A DNA stretch of 64,000 nucleotides from RDXT01 sp033765305 (GTDB lineage Bacteria > Bacteroidota > Bacteroidia > J057): the NCBI GenBank assembly GCA_033765305.1, contig JANRID010000072.1:54732-118731 (forward strand), written 5' to 3'. This document shows positions 39,775 through 47,776 of the stretch, one piece after another; the stretch's first letter is position 1; each line of letters begins with the position of its first letter. The notes under the pieces were generated by a model. That model was not told the DNA's origin. It did no database searches and saw only the letters and a list, made by a program, of their open reading frames with translations. The position numbers and the translations under genes are program-made.

Positions 39775-41279
39775 TCGAAGATGCGGACTGCTTTCCAGCC
39801 CCAGGTATTGCGTTTGGGGTTGAACTCCTCGACCGCGAGGCCGAGGATATTCTGGCCGTTGACGAGCCGGGCGCCCTGGATGAGCTGCTCTGCCACGAAG
39901 ATTTCGCGGTTGACGAAGCCGAAGTTCTGGCCCCGGTTGATGAGCAGCATGCCTTCAAAGCGGCGCAGCAGCTCGGAGCGGGCGCCGGGATCGGCTTTGC
40001 GGGCGGTAAGCACGCGGATCTGGCCGCCGTAGCCGCCGGCCTTGACGCGCACGGAGAGCAGGTCGCCGGGCTGGGTGCGGTCGAAGAGCAGGTCGCGGGT
40101 CAGCATGCCGGTTACCTCGCGGTTGATGCGGAAATACGTCCGCCCGCGCTGCATATCGATGGAGGTCACCACCGCGATCTGCTCCGGCACATTGCCGTAC
40201 AGAATCTCGCCGGCCTCGCGGGCGCAGGCGAAATACAGGCCGCGGTTGTGCTGGCGGGGCTCCGTATCGGCATACCAGTCGGTCTGCTGGGCTTCGAGCA
40301 CGGAGGGCAGCTGATCCACGCCGGCCTGGCGGTAGAGCTGGTAGATGTCTTCAAATTCGGTCCTGGCCTCCACGTAGAGGCCCACCTGCGCCAGCAGGCG
40401 CCCGATGCGTTCCTTGACGCGCACCTGGGCTTCGGGGCGGTTGCGGATCACCAGGGCACGGCCGTAGCAGGTGATGGCCTTTTTGAAATCCTGCTGCTGC
40501 TCGAAGGCCTGGCCCAGGGCTGCCCACATGCCATAGTCATTGGGCTTGCGCTTGGTATGGTACACCAGATCGCGGATGGCTTCGCCGCCGCGGCCCACCG
40601 AGAGCAGCAGGCGCGCCTTGATGTAGGAAAGCACGCCGAGGCGGGGGTTCTGAGCCACCATGTCGGAGAGCTTGTGCGCCAGCCGGTCGATCTTGTCGGC
40701 GGCATCCGGATGGTTCTGCCAGGCCATTTCCTCCAGGCGGGCGGCATACGAGGCGTAGGCCTGCTCGGCGATGGCGGCGATGGGCTTTCCGCTTTTCTCC
40801 TGATATACCTCGAACTCGGGCGAGAAGAGCTTGTCGAGATCCCACCATTCGATGAATTCGGCGAAGCCTTCGTAGTAATCCTTGATTTTCAGCGCAATGC
40901 GGAGCAGGTTCGCATAGGGCTTGGGGTCGGCGGTGAGGTCGTAGTCGAAGCGGCGGGCCGTTTCAAGCATTTTGACCACCCGTGCTTTGGGGATTGGGCG
41001 CTGCTCCATCAGGTTCCGGATGGAGCGGTAGAAGACATACCCGAGCGCATTGCTCAGCACGCCTTCGCCGGAGAGCTCCAGAGCCAGAATCTGATCGATA
41101 TGCGTTTCGACTGCGTCGACATTGCCTTCGGCTGCCGCCGCTTTAGCCATGTCGTAATATACCCAGGCCAGCTGGCGCTTGTGGTACAGGCTTTCCGGCT
41201 GTTCGTTGAGTTGTTCCTGTGCGAGGGCGAGCGCTTCGGTAAACTGGCTGGTTCGGCGGAGTTCTTTTACAGTAGGCAT
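39771..41279 (-). CDS. TPR-repeat protein with C-terminal nucleic-acid-binding-like domain
   Basis: This 502-residue soluble protein is helical. Its N-terminal 330 residues carry tetratricopeptide-like repeats, for example EALALAQEQLNEQPESLYHK and MWAALGQAFEQQQDFKKAIT. The C-terminal part contains beta-rich segments (GRTYFRINREVTGM, SVRVKAGGYGGQIRVLTARK, LLINRGQNFGFVNREIFVAE) resembling cold-shock/S1-type OB folds; this is a visual impression only. It is translationally coupled to the metzincin-LysM gene, which suggests a shared task. Confidence 0.6.
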   Translation of the reverse strand: MPTVKELRRTSQFTEALALAQEQLNEQPESLYHKRQLAWVYYDMAKAAAAEGNVDAVETHIDQILALELSGEGVLSNALGYVFYRSIRNLMEQRPIPKARVVKMLETARRFDYDLTADPKPYANLLRIALKIKDYYEGFAEFIEWWDLDKLFSPEFEVYQEKSGKPIAAIAEQAYASYAARLEEMAWQNHPDAADKIDRLAHKLSDMVAQNPRLGVLSYIKARLLLSVGRGGEAIRDLVYHTKRKPNDYGMWAALGQAFEQQQDFKKAITCYGRALVIRNRPEAQVRVKERIGRLLAQVGLYVEARTEFEDIYQLYRQAGVDQLPSVLEAQQTDWYADTEPRQHNRGLYFACAREAGEILYGNVPEQIAVVTSIDMQRGRTYFRINREVTGMLTRDLLFDRTQPGDLLSVRVKAGGYGGQIRVLTARKADPGARSELLRRFEGMLLINRGQNFGFVNREIFVAEQLIQGARLVNGQNILGLAVEEFNPKRNTWGWKAVRIFD

Positions 41280-41417
41280 GCAGGTGTGTTCTCAGACAAG
41301 TTCGCGATCAGGGGAAGGAAGAAGGTGTGATGCATGGAAGTGCCGTCGCCGAAAAAGATCGGATTACGAGTACCGGGCGAAACTAGGAAAAAACGTTGAA
41401 TTAACGAAAAGGAAAAA

Positions 41418-41462
41418 CGGCAGAAAACCAGACATTTGCAGGAAATATCTGGTTTTCTGCCG
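41418..41462 (-). terminator. Intrinsic terminator after the cupredoxin/propeller gene
   Basis: CGGCAGAAAACCAGA and its exact complement form a 15-bp stem with a 15-nt loop. On the minus strand it is followed by TTTTTCC. It lies 30 nt past the stop at 41493. Confidence 0.9.
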
Positions 41463-41492
41463 CTTCGCTGCCGGATTTGCGGGCGGCAGGGC

Positions 41493-43628
41493 TTATTTTA
41501 CCACCCGCAGGGTACCCCGCATGAGGGCGGCGTGCCCGGGAACGGTGCACACATACGTGTAGTCGCCCGGCGCGGAGGGTGCTGCGAAGTAAATCGACTC
41601 CGTCGCGCCCGGGCCGATGAGCCGGGTGTGGAAGAGCACCCGGCTGCTGGCCGGGACATAGCTTTGCTGCTCGCCCTTGATGCCCAGCTTGATCGCCTGA
41701 TCTCCGACTGCATCCGCTGCGCCCGGCGCTACGATGACGCAGTTGTGGGGCATGTCGTCATTGTTGGAGAAGGTCCATTTTACCTTGGCTCCGGCCTTGA
41801 CGGTGATCAGCGTCTGGTCGTATTTCAGGCCGGGGCGGGTGCCCAGGCTGATGGTCCGGTCGGGCTTGCCCCAGTCGGCGGGCATTTTGGTGGTGCGCTT
41901 GGCAAGCGGAGCCGGCTTGGGCGCCGCAGCCGGGGCCGGTTTGCCGCTTTCCATTGTGTGGGATGCCGGGTGATGCGGCATCGCGGGGGCGGCAGCCTCC
42001 TCGGGCATCTCTTCTGCCGGTTTGGGATAGATCAGCGGCTGCGGGCTGCTCAGTCCGGTGCCTTCCGGAATGGAATTGAGGGTGTAGTAGGCCGCCGGAT
42101 GCAGCAGGGGCAGCTGCCCGTCGTAGGAGCGCACGCTGTCCAGGCGGATTTCATGAATATACCGCGCCCGCAGGCTGTCCACCGCTACCCGCAGGCGCAG
42201 CCCGTCTTCCGAAAGCGAGACCCCCCGCACCGGGCAGTTCTGCTCGTGGATGATGGGGCTGCCGTACACCGGGTGGTACTTGTAGATGAAGCTCCGGATG
42301 CTGTAGCCGGGGCCCTGCAGGACGCTGGCCTTATCTACCGGCAGGGTGAACTCGATCTCGAAGCCGTCGGGCATGGCGCGGACCGCCTTCATCTCGAAGG
42401 GCGTTTTGCCCGTCCACACAAGCTGCTGGAGGCCGTAGGCCTCTTTGCCTGTGGAGCCCCAGCCCCGGTTGGTCTGGCCGGCGAAGAGCGAGCCGTCCTG
42501 CCCCCAGGCCATGCGCAGCACGCCCGACTGGAAGCCTTCGCGGAACGCAAATGCAGCGCCCTGGTACTGGCCGTTGACTTTTTCGAGAAATACCCGGTCG
42601 ATTTTGCTCTGGCCCTGGTCGCCTACGAACAGCTGGCCTTCAAAGGGGCCGAAGGCGCCGCCGGTCCGGTCTGTGATGATTTCGGAGGTGGAAATGCCCA
42701 GCACGCTGTGCGGCAGCCAGACTGCCGGCGTTTTGATGGAGGGAAAATCCTGCTCCAGCTCGAAGAGCGGCGTGCCGCGCTCCTGCTCGATGTTCTCGGG
42801 CTTGATGGCCAGGCCGTCGGGCGGGGAAAAGCGCGGATCTGCCTTGGCATACAGCGCCTCGCTGCTGAGCTTGACCGGCGATCCGGGCAGGCCTGCCCAG
42901 CGCAGTCCGGCAGGGTGGCCGGTAAAATCGCCTTTTTCCACGTGCACGATGCTGCCGGAGCCAATCCAGTCGCCCTGGTTGTCGCCGTAGAAAAACTGCC
43001 CGTCCACGATGCCGATGCCGCAGGGCGAGCGCATGCCCGTGGCCCAGGGCTCCATCTGCCCGTCCGGGGTGATCCGCAGCGCCCAGCCCCGCCAGGGCAC
43101 CCGGCTTTCGCCGCGCCACCACTCGCGGTCGCCGAAGGCGACATTGCCCGTGACAAACATGCTGCCGTCCGGCGCTACCACCGGCCCGTAGGAGTATTCA
43201 TGGTAATGCCCCGACAGCGGCCAGGCATAAACCGTCTCGTAATAGTCTGCGGTGCCGTCCGAGTTCTCGTCGTGCAGGCGGGTGAGCTCCCCGCGCTGCG
43301 CGCAGTAGAGCGTGCCGTTGTGCCAGGCCAGGCCGAGCACCTCGTGCATGCCCGAGGCAAACTTGCGGTACGCCGGCGGGCGGTTGCCGGCCATGCCGGG
43401 ATTGTCGATGATCCAGATGTCGCCCCGCCGGGTAGCTACCGCCAGCTGGCCGGAGGGCAGCATGGCCATGCCGCCGATTTCGAGCACAGTGCCTTCCGGC
43501 ACCGGCAGGGTGATGAGCTTGTAGTAATCGTCTTCAGCCGGCAGCGGAGCGGCAGGCTGGGCTGCGGCCAGTCCGCAGAGCACTGCGGCGAGCAGCACGG
43601 TTCTGAGCATCAGGTGAACAGGATTCAT
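41493..43628 (-). CDS. Secreted beta-propeller protein with C-terminal cupredoxin (azurin-like) domain
   Basis: This 711-residue protein has a signal peptide (MLRTVLLAAVLCGLAAAQ). Residues 30-500 read as a propeller of the sugar-dehydrogenase/PQQ-like type (GGMAMLPSGQLAVATRRGDI, GLAWHNGTLYCAQRGELTRL). After a Pro/Ala-rich linker comes a blue-copper domain with ligand residues His628 (MPHNC), Cys694 and His699 (YVCTVPGH) and Met703. It could be an electron-transferring periplasmic dehydrogenase or a carbohydrate-related protein; no catalytic site was identified. It follows the DUF1080-PA14 gene by 18 nt and is probably co-transcribed with it. Confidence 0.85.
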   Translation of the reverse strand: MNPVHLMLRTVLLAAVLCGLAAAQPAAPLPAEDDYYKLITLPVPEGTVLEIGGMAMLPSGQLAVATRRGDIWIIDNPGMAGNRPPAYRKFASGMHEVLGLAWHNGTLYCAQRGELTRLHDENSDGTADYYETVYAWPLSGHYHEYSYGPVVAPDGSMFVTGNVAFGDREWWRGESRVPWRGWALRITPDGQMEPWATGMRSPCGIGIVDGQFFYGDNQGDWIGSGSIVHVEKGDFTGHPAGLRWAGLPGSPVKLSSEALYAKADPRFSPPDGLAIKPENIEQERGTPLFELEQDFPSIKTPAVWLPHSVLGISTSEIITDRTGGAFGPFEGQLFVGDQGQSKIDRVFLEKVNGQYQGAAFAFREGFQSGVLRMAWGQDGSLFAGQTNRGWGSTGKEAYGLQQLVWTGKTPFEMKAVRAMPDGFEIEFTLPVDKASVLQGPGYSIRSFIYKYHPVYGSPIIHEQNCPVRGVSLSEDGLRLRVAVDSLRARYIHEIRLDSVRSYDGQLPLLHPAAYYTLNSIPEGTGLSSPQPLIYPKPAEEMPEEAAAPAMPHHPASHTMESGKPAPAAAPKPAPLAKRTTKMPADWGKPDRTISLGTRPGLKYDQTLITVKAGAKVKWTFSNNDDMPHNCVIVAPGAADAVGDQAIKLGIKGEQQSYVPASSRVLFHTRLIGPGATESIYFAAPSAPGDYTYVCTVPGHAALMRGTLRVVK

Positions 43629-43646
43629 ATGCAGCAGATTGCCGGA

Positions 43647-45512
43647 TTACCAGATATAGTGGATGCTGAATTCGGTCCGGCTGGCGCCGGATTTGGGCAG
43701 GATAGGCAGGAGGAGCTCCTGTCCGGAAGCATGCGGGCGCAGCAGCGGCTTGACCTTCGATTTGGGCGGCAGCTGCAGCTCGATGAGGTACTGCTGGCCG
43801 TTGACAGCCCAGGCGCCGTCGGGCAGCTGCTCGATCCGGGTGCCGGACGCGATCCGGTAGTAGAGCCCGGCCGGGACCGGCCCTTCCAGCGCCACCCGCT
43901 GCGTCAGGCGCCTGCCTGCGGCATCCGGCACCGGTGCAGTCTGCACCTGGAGCCCGTTCAGCTCCGCGGCAAAGACCGGATGCCCGGCGGCATCGGTGCG
44001 GTAGCCCCGCGCCCGCCAGCCCGCCACCGCCTCCGGGCTCTGCGGCCAGGGCGACGATTCGGAAGGCAGCACCGCGAGCGAGGGCGCGCCGTGCAGGCTC
44101 AGCAGCATGCCGGCCGGCCGGCTGGAGCCGTCCCCGCGGTCGTTCCACATGGGCGTGGCATCCAGGAAGCCGCCGCGCCAGAGCTGGAACAGCGTGCCGG
44201 CATTGAGGTCGTAGCTGTAATGCAGCCGGGACGGGCTGCCGGCGGAAAGTCCGTGGGTCACGCGGCGCGCAGGCGTGCCGTCTGACGGGCTGAAGTCCAT
44301 GAAGCTGCGGTGCAGCACCGGGCTGCCCGCCGGCTCGATGAAAATCGGGTTGACCGGATTGCCGATGGGCATGGAGCCCAGGCTGTGCAGCGCCGTCGGG
44401 CGCATGCCCGGCCCTTCGATCCACCAGCCCAGCCCCGGCGGATACCAGGGATCGGATTTGGTGTATGCAATCCCGAAGCGGTGGCGCCCTGCGGCCAGCT
44501 GCACGGCACCTTCGCGCTCCCAGAGATCCCAGGCGAATACAGGCTTGCCGTCGATGCTCAGGCGGCCGGGCCCCAGGGTGGTAAACTGCATCCGGTAGAG
44601 GCCTTCGGCAGGCACCTCGAAGTCGCCTTCGCAGACCAGCAGAAACTCGTTGGTGCTGCGCGAAAGCGCCGAGCTCAGCTCGCCGGACGTGCCCGAGGCG
44701 GCGGGGCTAAGCCCTTGGTAATCTGCGGGCTCTACGTCGAAGCGCCCCTGATACTGGCGGTAGGCGATGCTGCTCAGGCGCGCCGGAGGCTGGCTGAAGC
44801 TGCGGATGCGCAGATTCCGGAAGGCGACGGCGCCGTGGTCGCCCTGGATCATGAGCGGGCCGGCGGCGCTTTCCGTTTCGGAAAGCGGGCCGCGGGTGGG
44901 GCCGGTCAGGTCCAGCGCTTCGTGGATGACCTCGCCGTTGAGCACCACCTGGAGCAGGCGGGCGTTGGAGGTCTTTTTTCCATAGGGATCGAAGCGGGGC
45001 GCCTGAAAGCTGATTTTCAGCGTCTGCCAGAGGCCGGGAGCCTTGCAGGCATTGAGGCGCGGCGCATGGCCCTCGTAGCCTTTGCGGCCTTCGGGGCGCG
45101 ATTCGTCCCAGCGCTGGTACACGCCGCCGCAGTCGCCCATGCCGGGGCGGGCCGTGCCCCAGCTGTCGAGCAGCTGGATTTCATACCGGCCCTGAATGTA
45201 AATGCCCGAATTGGAGCCGGCAGCCATCATAAACTCCAGCTCCACGTCGGCATCGCCGTATTCGGCCTGGGTAAGGAGGTTGCTGCCCGTGCCCGCGCAG
45301 ATGAGCACCCCGGTGCCGGGCGAGGTGCGCAGCGTATTGGGCTTCTGGCGGTCGGCATACACGCTGCCGGCCACGGTCCAGCCGCTGGCTCCGCCCCGGA
45401 AAGCGCTGAGATCCTGGAGGGGGATGGACCCGTCTCCGGATTGCGCGGAAGCCGGGCGGCCCAGTGCGAGCAGCAGAAGCAGGGTGCAGCCCTGCAGGTA
45501 GGTAGTCCGCAT
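43647..45512 (-). CDS. Secreted DUF1080 (3-keto-glycoside hydrolase-like) and PA14 domain protein
   Basis: This is a 621-residue protein. The ATG at 45512 begins a signal peptide (MRTTYLQGCTLLLLLALGRP). The first 200 residues match DUF1080/3-keto-disaccharide hydrolase proteins (DVELEFMMAAGSNSGIYIQG, RYEIQLLDSWG, CGGVYQRW). Next comes a PA14-like domain (YRMQFTTLGPGRLSIDGKPV, GRHRFGIAYTK), then a beta-rich tail. Such proteins act on or bind carbohydrates outside the cell. It shares an operon with the propeller-cupredoxin gene, so together they may oxidise and cleave a glycoside; this is inference from families. Confidence 0.85.
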   Translation of the reverse strand: MRTTYLQGCTLLLLLALGRPASAQSGDGSIPLQDLSAFRGGASGWTVAGSVYADRQKPNTLRTSPGTGVLICAGTGSNLLTQAEYGDADVELEFMMAAGSNSGIYIQGRYEIQLLDSWGTARPGMGDCGGVYQRWDESRPEGRKGYEGHAPRLNACKAPGLWQTLKISFQAPRFDPYGKKTSNARLLQVVLNGEVIHEALDLTGPTRGPLSETESAAGPLMIQGDHGAVAFRNLRIRSFSQPPARLSSIAYRQYQGRFDVEPADYQGLSPAASGTSGELSSALSRSTNEFLLVCEGDFEVPAEGLYRMQFTTLGPGRLSIDGKPVFAWDLWEREGAVQLAAGRHRFGIAYTKSDPWYPPGLGWWIEGPGMRPTALHSLGSMPIGNPVNPIFIEPAGSPVLHRSFMDFSPSDGTPARRVTHGLSAGSPSRLHYSYDLNAGTLFQLWRGGFLDATPMWNDRGDGSSRPAGMLLSLHGAPSLAVLPSESSPWPQSPEAVAGWRARGYRTDAAGHPVFAAELNGLQVQTAPVPDAAGRRLTQRVALEGPVPAGLYYRIASGTRIEQLPDGAWAVNGQQYLIELQLPPKSKVKPLLRPHASGQELLLPILPKSGASRTEFSIHYIW

Positions 45513-45737
45513 GCGAAATCCCGTTTTGGATGAATTGAGTTCAATACAACAAATAAACACCTGCGCCGGGCTTTCCCGCATGCCGGAAAACGATTTGCCA
45601 GCCCCGGCAGCCGCCTGCCCGCCGGTCCCGGCAGCGGGCCTGCACAAAATTATCCCGCATGTCCGCTGAAATTCCTCCGAATCGGCTAACTTGACCCGGA
45701 CTCCGGCCAGAAACGGAGTTTTGCCAACTGCCTGCCT

Positions 45738-46916
45738 GTGGGTGCGATCTGTCTTTGCCTGCGATTGTATGTGCCGGATCAGCCGGCAGCGGTTACGCTG
45801 TTCGATCTGGGCGGCGGCAAGCCGCTGTTCGACGACGCAGCCTTCGTGCAAAGGCTTCTGGACCGCTGCGACCGGAGCTGGGCGCCGGCCATCGGACAGC
45901 TGGCGGCGCTGGCGCGGCGCTATCCCGGCAAGCTCCGCTTCGCCTGCTGGAGCAGCGGCCGGGTGCTGCACCTGCTGCACCTGCACCGGCCTGAGCTGCT
46001 GGATGCCCTGCGCGCACTCGGCGATGCAGGTGCCGTGGAATGGCTTGCCACTCCGGAGGAGGGCTCCCTGGCATTTGCCTGGGACCGGAAGTGGATGATC
46101 TCCGAACTGGACCGGCAGCACAGCCTCCTGCACCGCCTGCTGGGGGCCGAACCCGCGGTGCTGGCCCTGCCGGGCCTTGCCTACCTCAGCCCGATGGGCT
46201 TTCTGGTGCATCAGCTGGGCTACCAGGGCTGGCTGATCGGCGGGGCCGAGCAGGCCCTGCACGGCCGCAGTCCGGCCCGCCTCTACCATCCGCCGCACCT
46301 GCCGGAGCTGCCGCTGCTGCCGCGCCATGCGGCGCTCTCCGAAGACCTCGAAATACGCTGGGGCCAGCCCGGCTGGGAGCACGGCCCGCTGTCCGCGGAC
46401 CGCTTCCGCGCCTGGATTCCTGCCGGCCCCGACGACCTGACCACGCTCGTCTTCGGCCTGCATGCCCTGGGCGAGCGGTGGCCCGCCTCCGGCGGCATCT
46501 TCGATTTCTGGCAGCAGTGGCTGGAGCTGGAGCTGAACGAAGGCACGCAGCGCTTCGTGCTGCCCTCCGAAGCAGTCCGGCGCACAAACAGCCTGGCAGG
46601 CCCGCTGGAAGCGCTCGATGCGCTGGCCTGGAGCGGCCTGCAGGCAGGGCTGCCCGCCTGGCGCGGCAATGAGCTGCAGCAGGCGGCCTTCGCCGCCCTG
46701 GCAGACCTGCGTAATGCCATCTGGCGCCTGCACGACGAGGCCCTGCAGGATCTCTGGCTGCGCCTCTCCGATGCGGATCATCTGCTCTGGATGGCCGATG
46801 CGCCCTGGCGCGAAGACGAAAAGCTCTTCAGCGACTGCCCCTTCCCCGGCCCCCATGCGGCCTACCTCAATTTCATGAACCAGCTCGCGGATCTGGAGCT
46901 CCGCCTGCCGCGCTGA
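45738..46916 (+). CDS. GH57-like protein lacking catalytic residues
   Basis: This is a 392-residue protein with a GTG start supported by homology: MGAICLCLRLYVPDQP aligns with the N-terminus of Bacteroidota GH57 alpha-amylases as I remember them (SICFYFQVHQP). Further collinear landmarks are LFDLGGGKPLFDD, YPGKLRFACWSSG, LGYQGWLIGGAEQ and GIFDFWQQWLELEL. The HQP motif reads DQP, the nucleophile glutamate of NTELIY is replaced by glycine (LPGLAY), and the acid aspartate of DYETFG by glycine (FGLHALG). It is therefore probably a non-catalytic glycan-binding or regulatory paralogue. The next gene, a BadF-type kinase, starts 2 nt after its stop. Confidence 0.65.
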   Translation: MGAICLCLRLYVPDQPAAVTLFDLGGGKPLFDDAAFVQRLLDRCDRSWAPAIGQLAALARRYPGKLRFACWSSGRVLHLLHLHRPELLDALRALGDAGAVEWLATPEEGSLAFAWDRKWMISELDRQHSLLHRLLGAEPAVLALPGLAYLSPMGFLVHQLGYQGWLIGGAEQALHGRSPARLYHPPHLPELPLLPRHAALSEDLEIRWGQPGWEHGPLSADRFRAWIPAGPDDLTTLVFGLHALGERWPASGGIFDFWQQWLELELNEGTQRFVLPSEAVRRTNSLAGPLEALDALAWSGLQAGLPAWRGNELQQAAFAALADLRNAIWRLHDEALQDLWLRLSDADHLLWMADAPWREDEKLFSDCPFPGPHAAYLNFMNQLADLELRLPR

Positions 46917-46918
46917 CG

Positions 46919-47776
46919 ATGGATGGCGCGCTGCTCATCGGCGAAAGCGGTTCCACCAAGTGCGAATGGCGCTGGTGCGCGCCGGGCGCGGAGGCTCAGC
47001 CCTTCCGCAGCGCGGGGCTGAACCCCAATATCCTGCCGGAGGCGGCAATCGATGCCGCCATCCGCGGGCTGGCGGCGCAGCTGCCGGGGCTGCCGGGGCA
47101 GATCCGCTTCTACGGCTCCGGCATCAGCGGCCCGCCGCAGGCGGAGGTGCTGATCCGGGCCCTGGCCGGGGCCTTCCCGGGGGCGGAGGCGCGCGTGCAC
47201 ACCGATCTGCTGGCAGCAGCCCGCGCCACGCTGCGGTCGGAGGGCCTGGTGCTGATCCTGGGCACCGGCTCCAATGCCTGCCGCCATGCAGGCGGCGAGG
47301 TCACAGTGCGCCGGGGCGGGCACGGCTACCTCTTCGGCGACGAAGGGTCGGGTGCCGACCTCGGCAAGGCCTGGCTCTCGGCGCTGCTGTACGGGGAGCT
47401 GCCGGCAGACCTGGCCGATGCCACCGAAGCCTTCACCGGCATGCCGCTGCTGGTCTTCCGGGGAGCGGTATACCGCGATGCGCGGCCCAATGTCCGCCTG
47501 GCTTCGCTGGCGCCGCTGATATGCGGGCAGCTTGCGCGCGCGGAGGTGCGTGCGCTCGTGCAGGCGCGCATGCGTCTGCTCGTGCAGCGCTGCGTGCTGC
47601 CGCTGGCCGCCGGGCCGGGCGAGCCTGCCGACATTGTCGGGTCGGTGGGACATTACTTCCGCGGGGCGGTATCGGAGGCGCTGGAAGCGGCAGGCGTGCG
47701 GGCAGGGCAGTCGATCCCCGTGCCGGCGGATGCGCTCGTGCAGTACCACCGGCTGCCCGGCAATCAGGACAGGTAG
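46919..47776 (+). CDS. BadF/BadG-type ATPase, probable N-acetylglucosamine kinase
   Basis: This 285-residue ASKHA-fold kinase carries the phosphate-1 motif LIGESGSTKCEWRW, the phosphate-2 motif LILGTGSNACRH near residue 115 and GHGYLFGDEGSGADLGKAW, all typical of the Bacteroidota N-acetylglucosamine kinase group in the BadF family. It phosphorylates an amino sugar or related hexose in the cytoplasm. It is tightly linked to the GH57-like gene (2 nt) and overlaps the convergent thrA by 13 nt at the 3' end. Confidence 0.85.
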   Translation: MDGALLIGESGSTKCEWRWCAPGAEAQPFRSAGLNPNILPEAAIDAAIRGLAAQLPGLPGQIRFYGSGISGPPQAEVLIRALAGAFPGAEARVHTDLLAAARATLRSEGLVLILGTGSNACRHAGGEVTVRRGGHGYLFGDEGSGADLGKAWLSALLYGELPADLADATEAFTGMPLLVFRGAVYRDARPNVRLASLAPLICGQLARAEVRALVQARMRLLVQRCVLPLAAGPGEPADIVGSVGHYFRGAVSEALEAAGVRAGQSIPVPADALVQYHRLPGNQDR

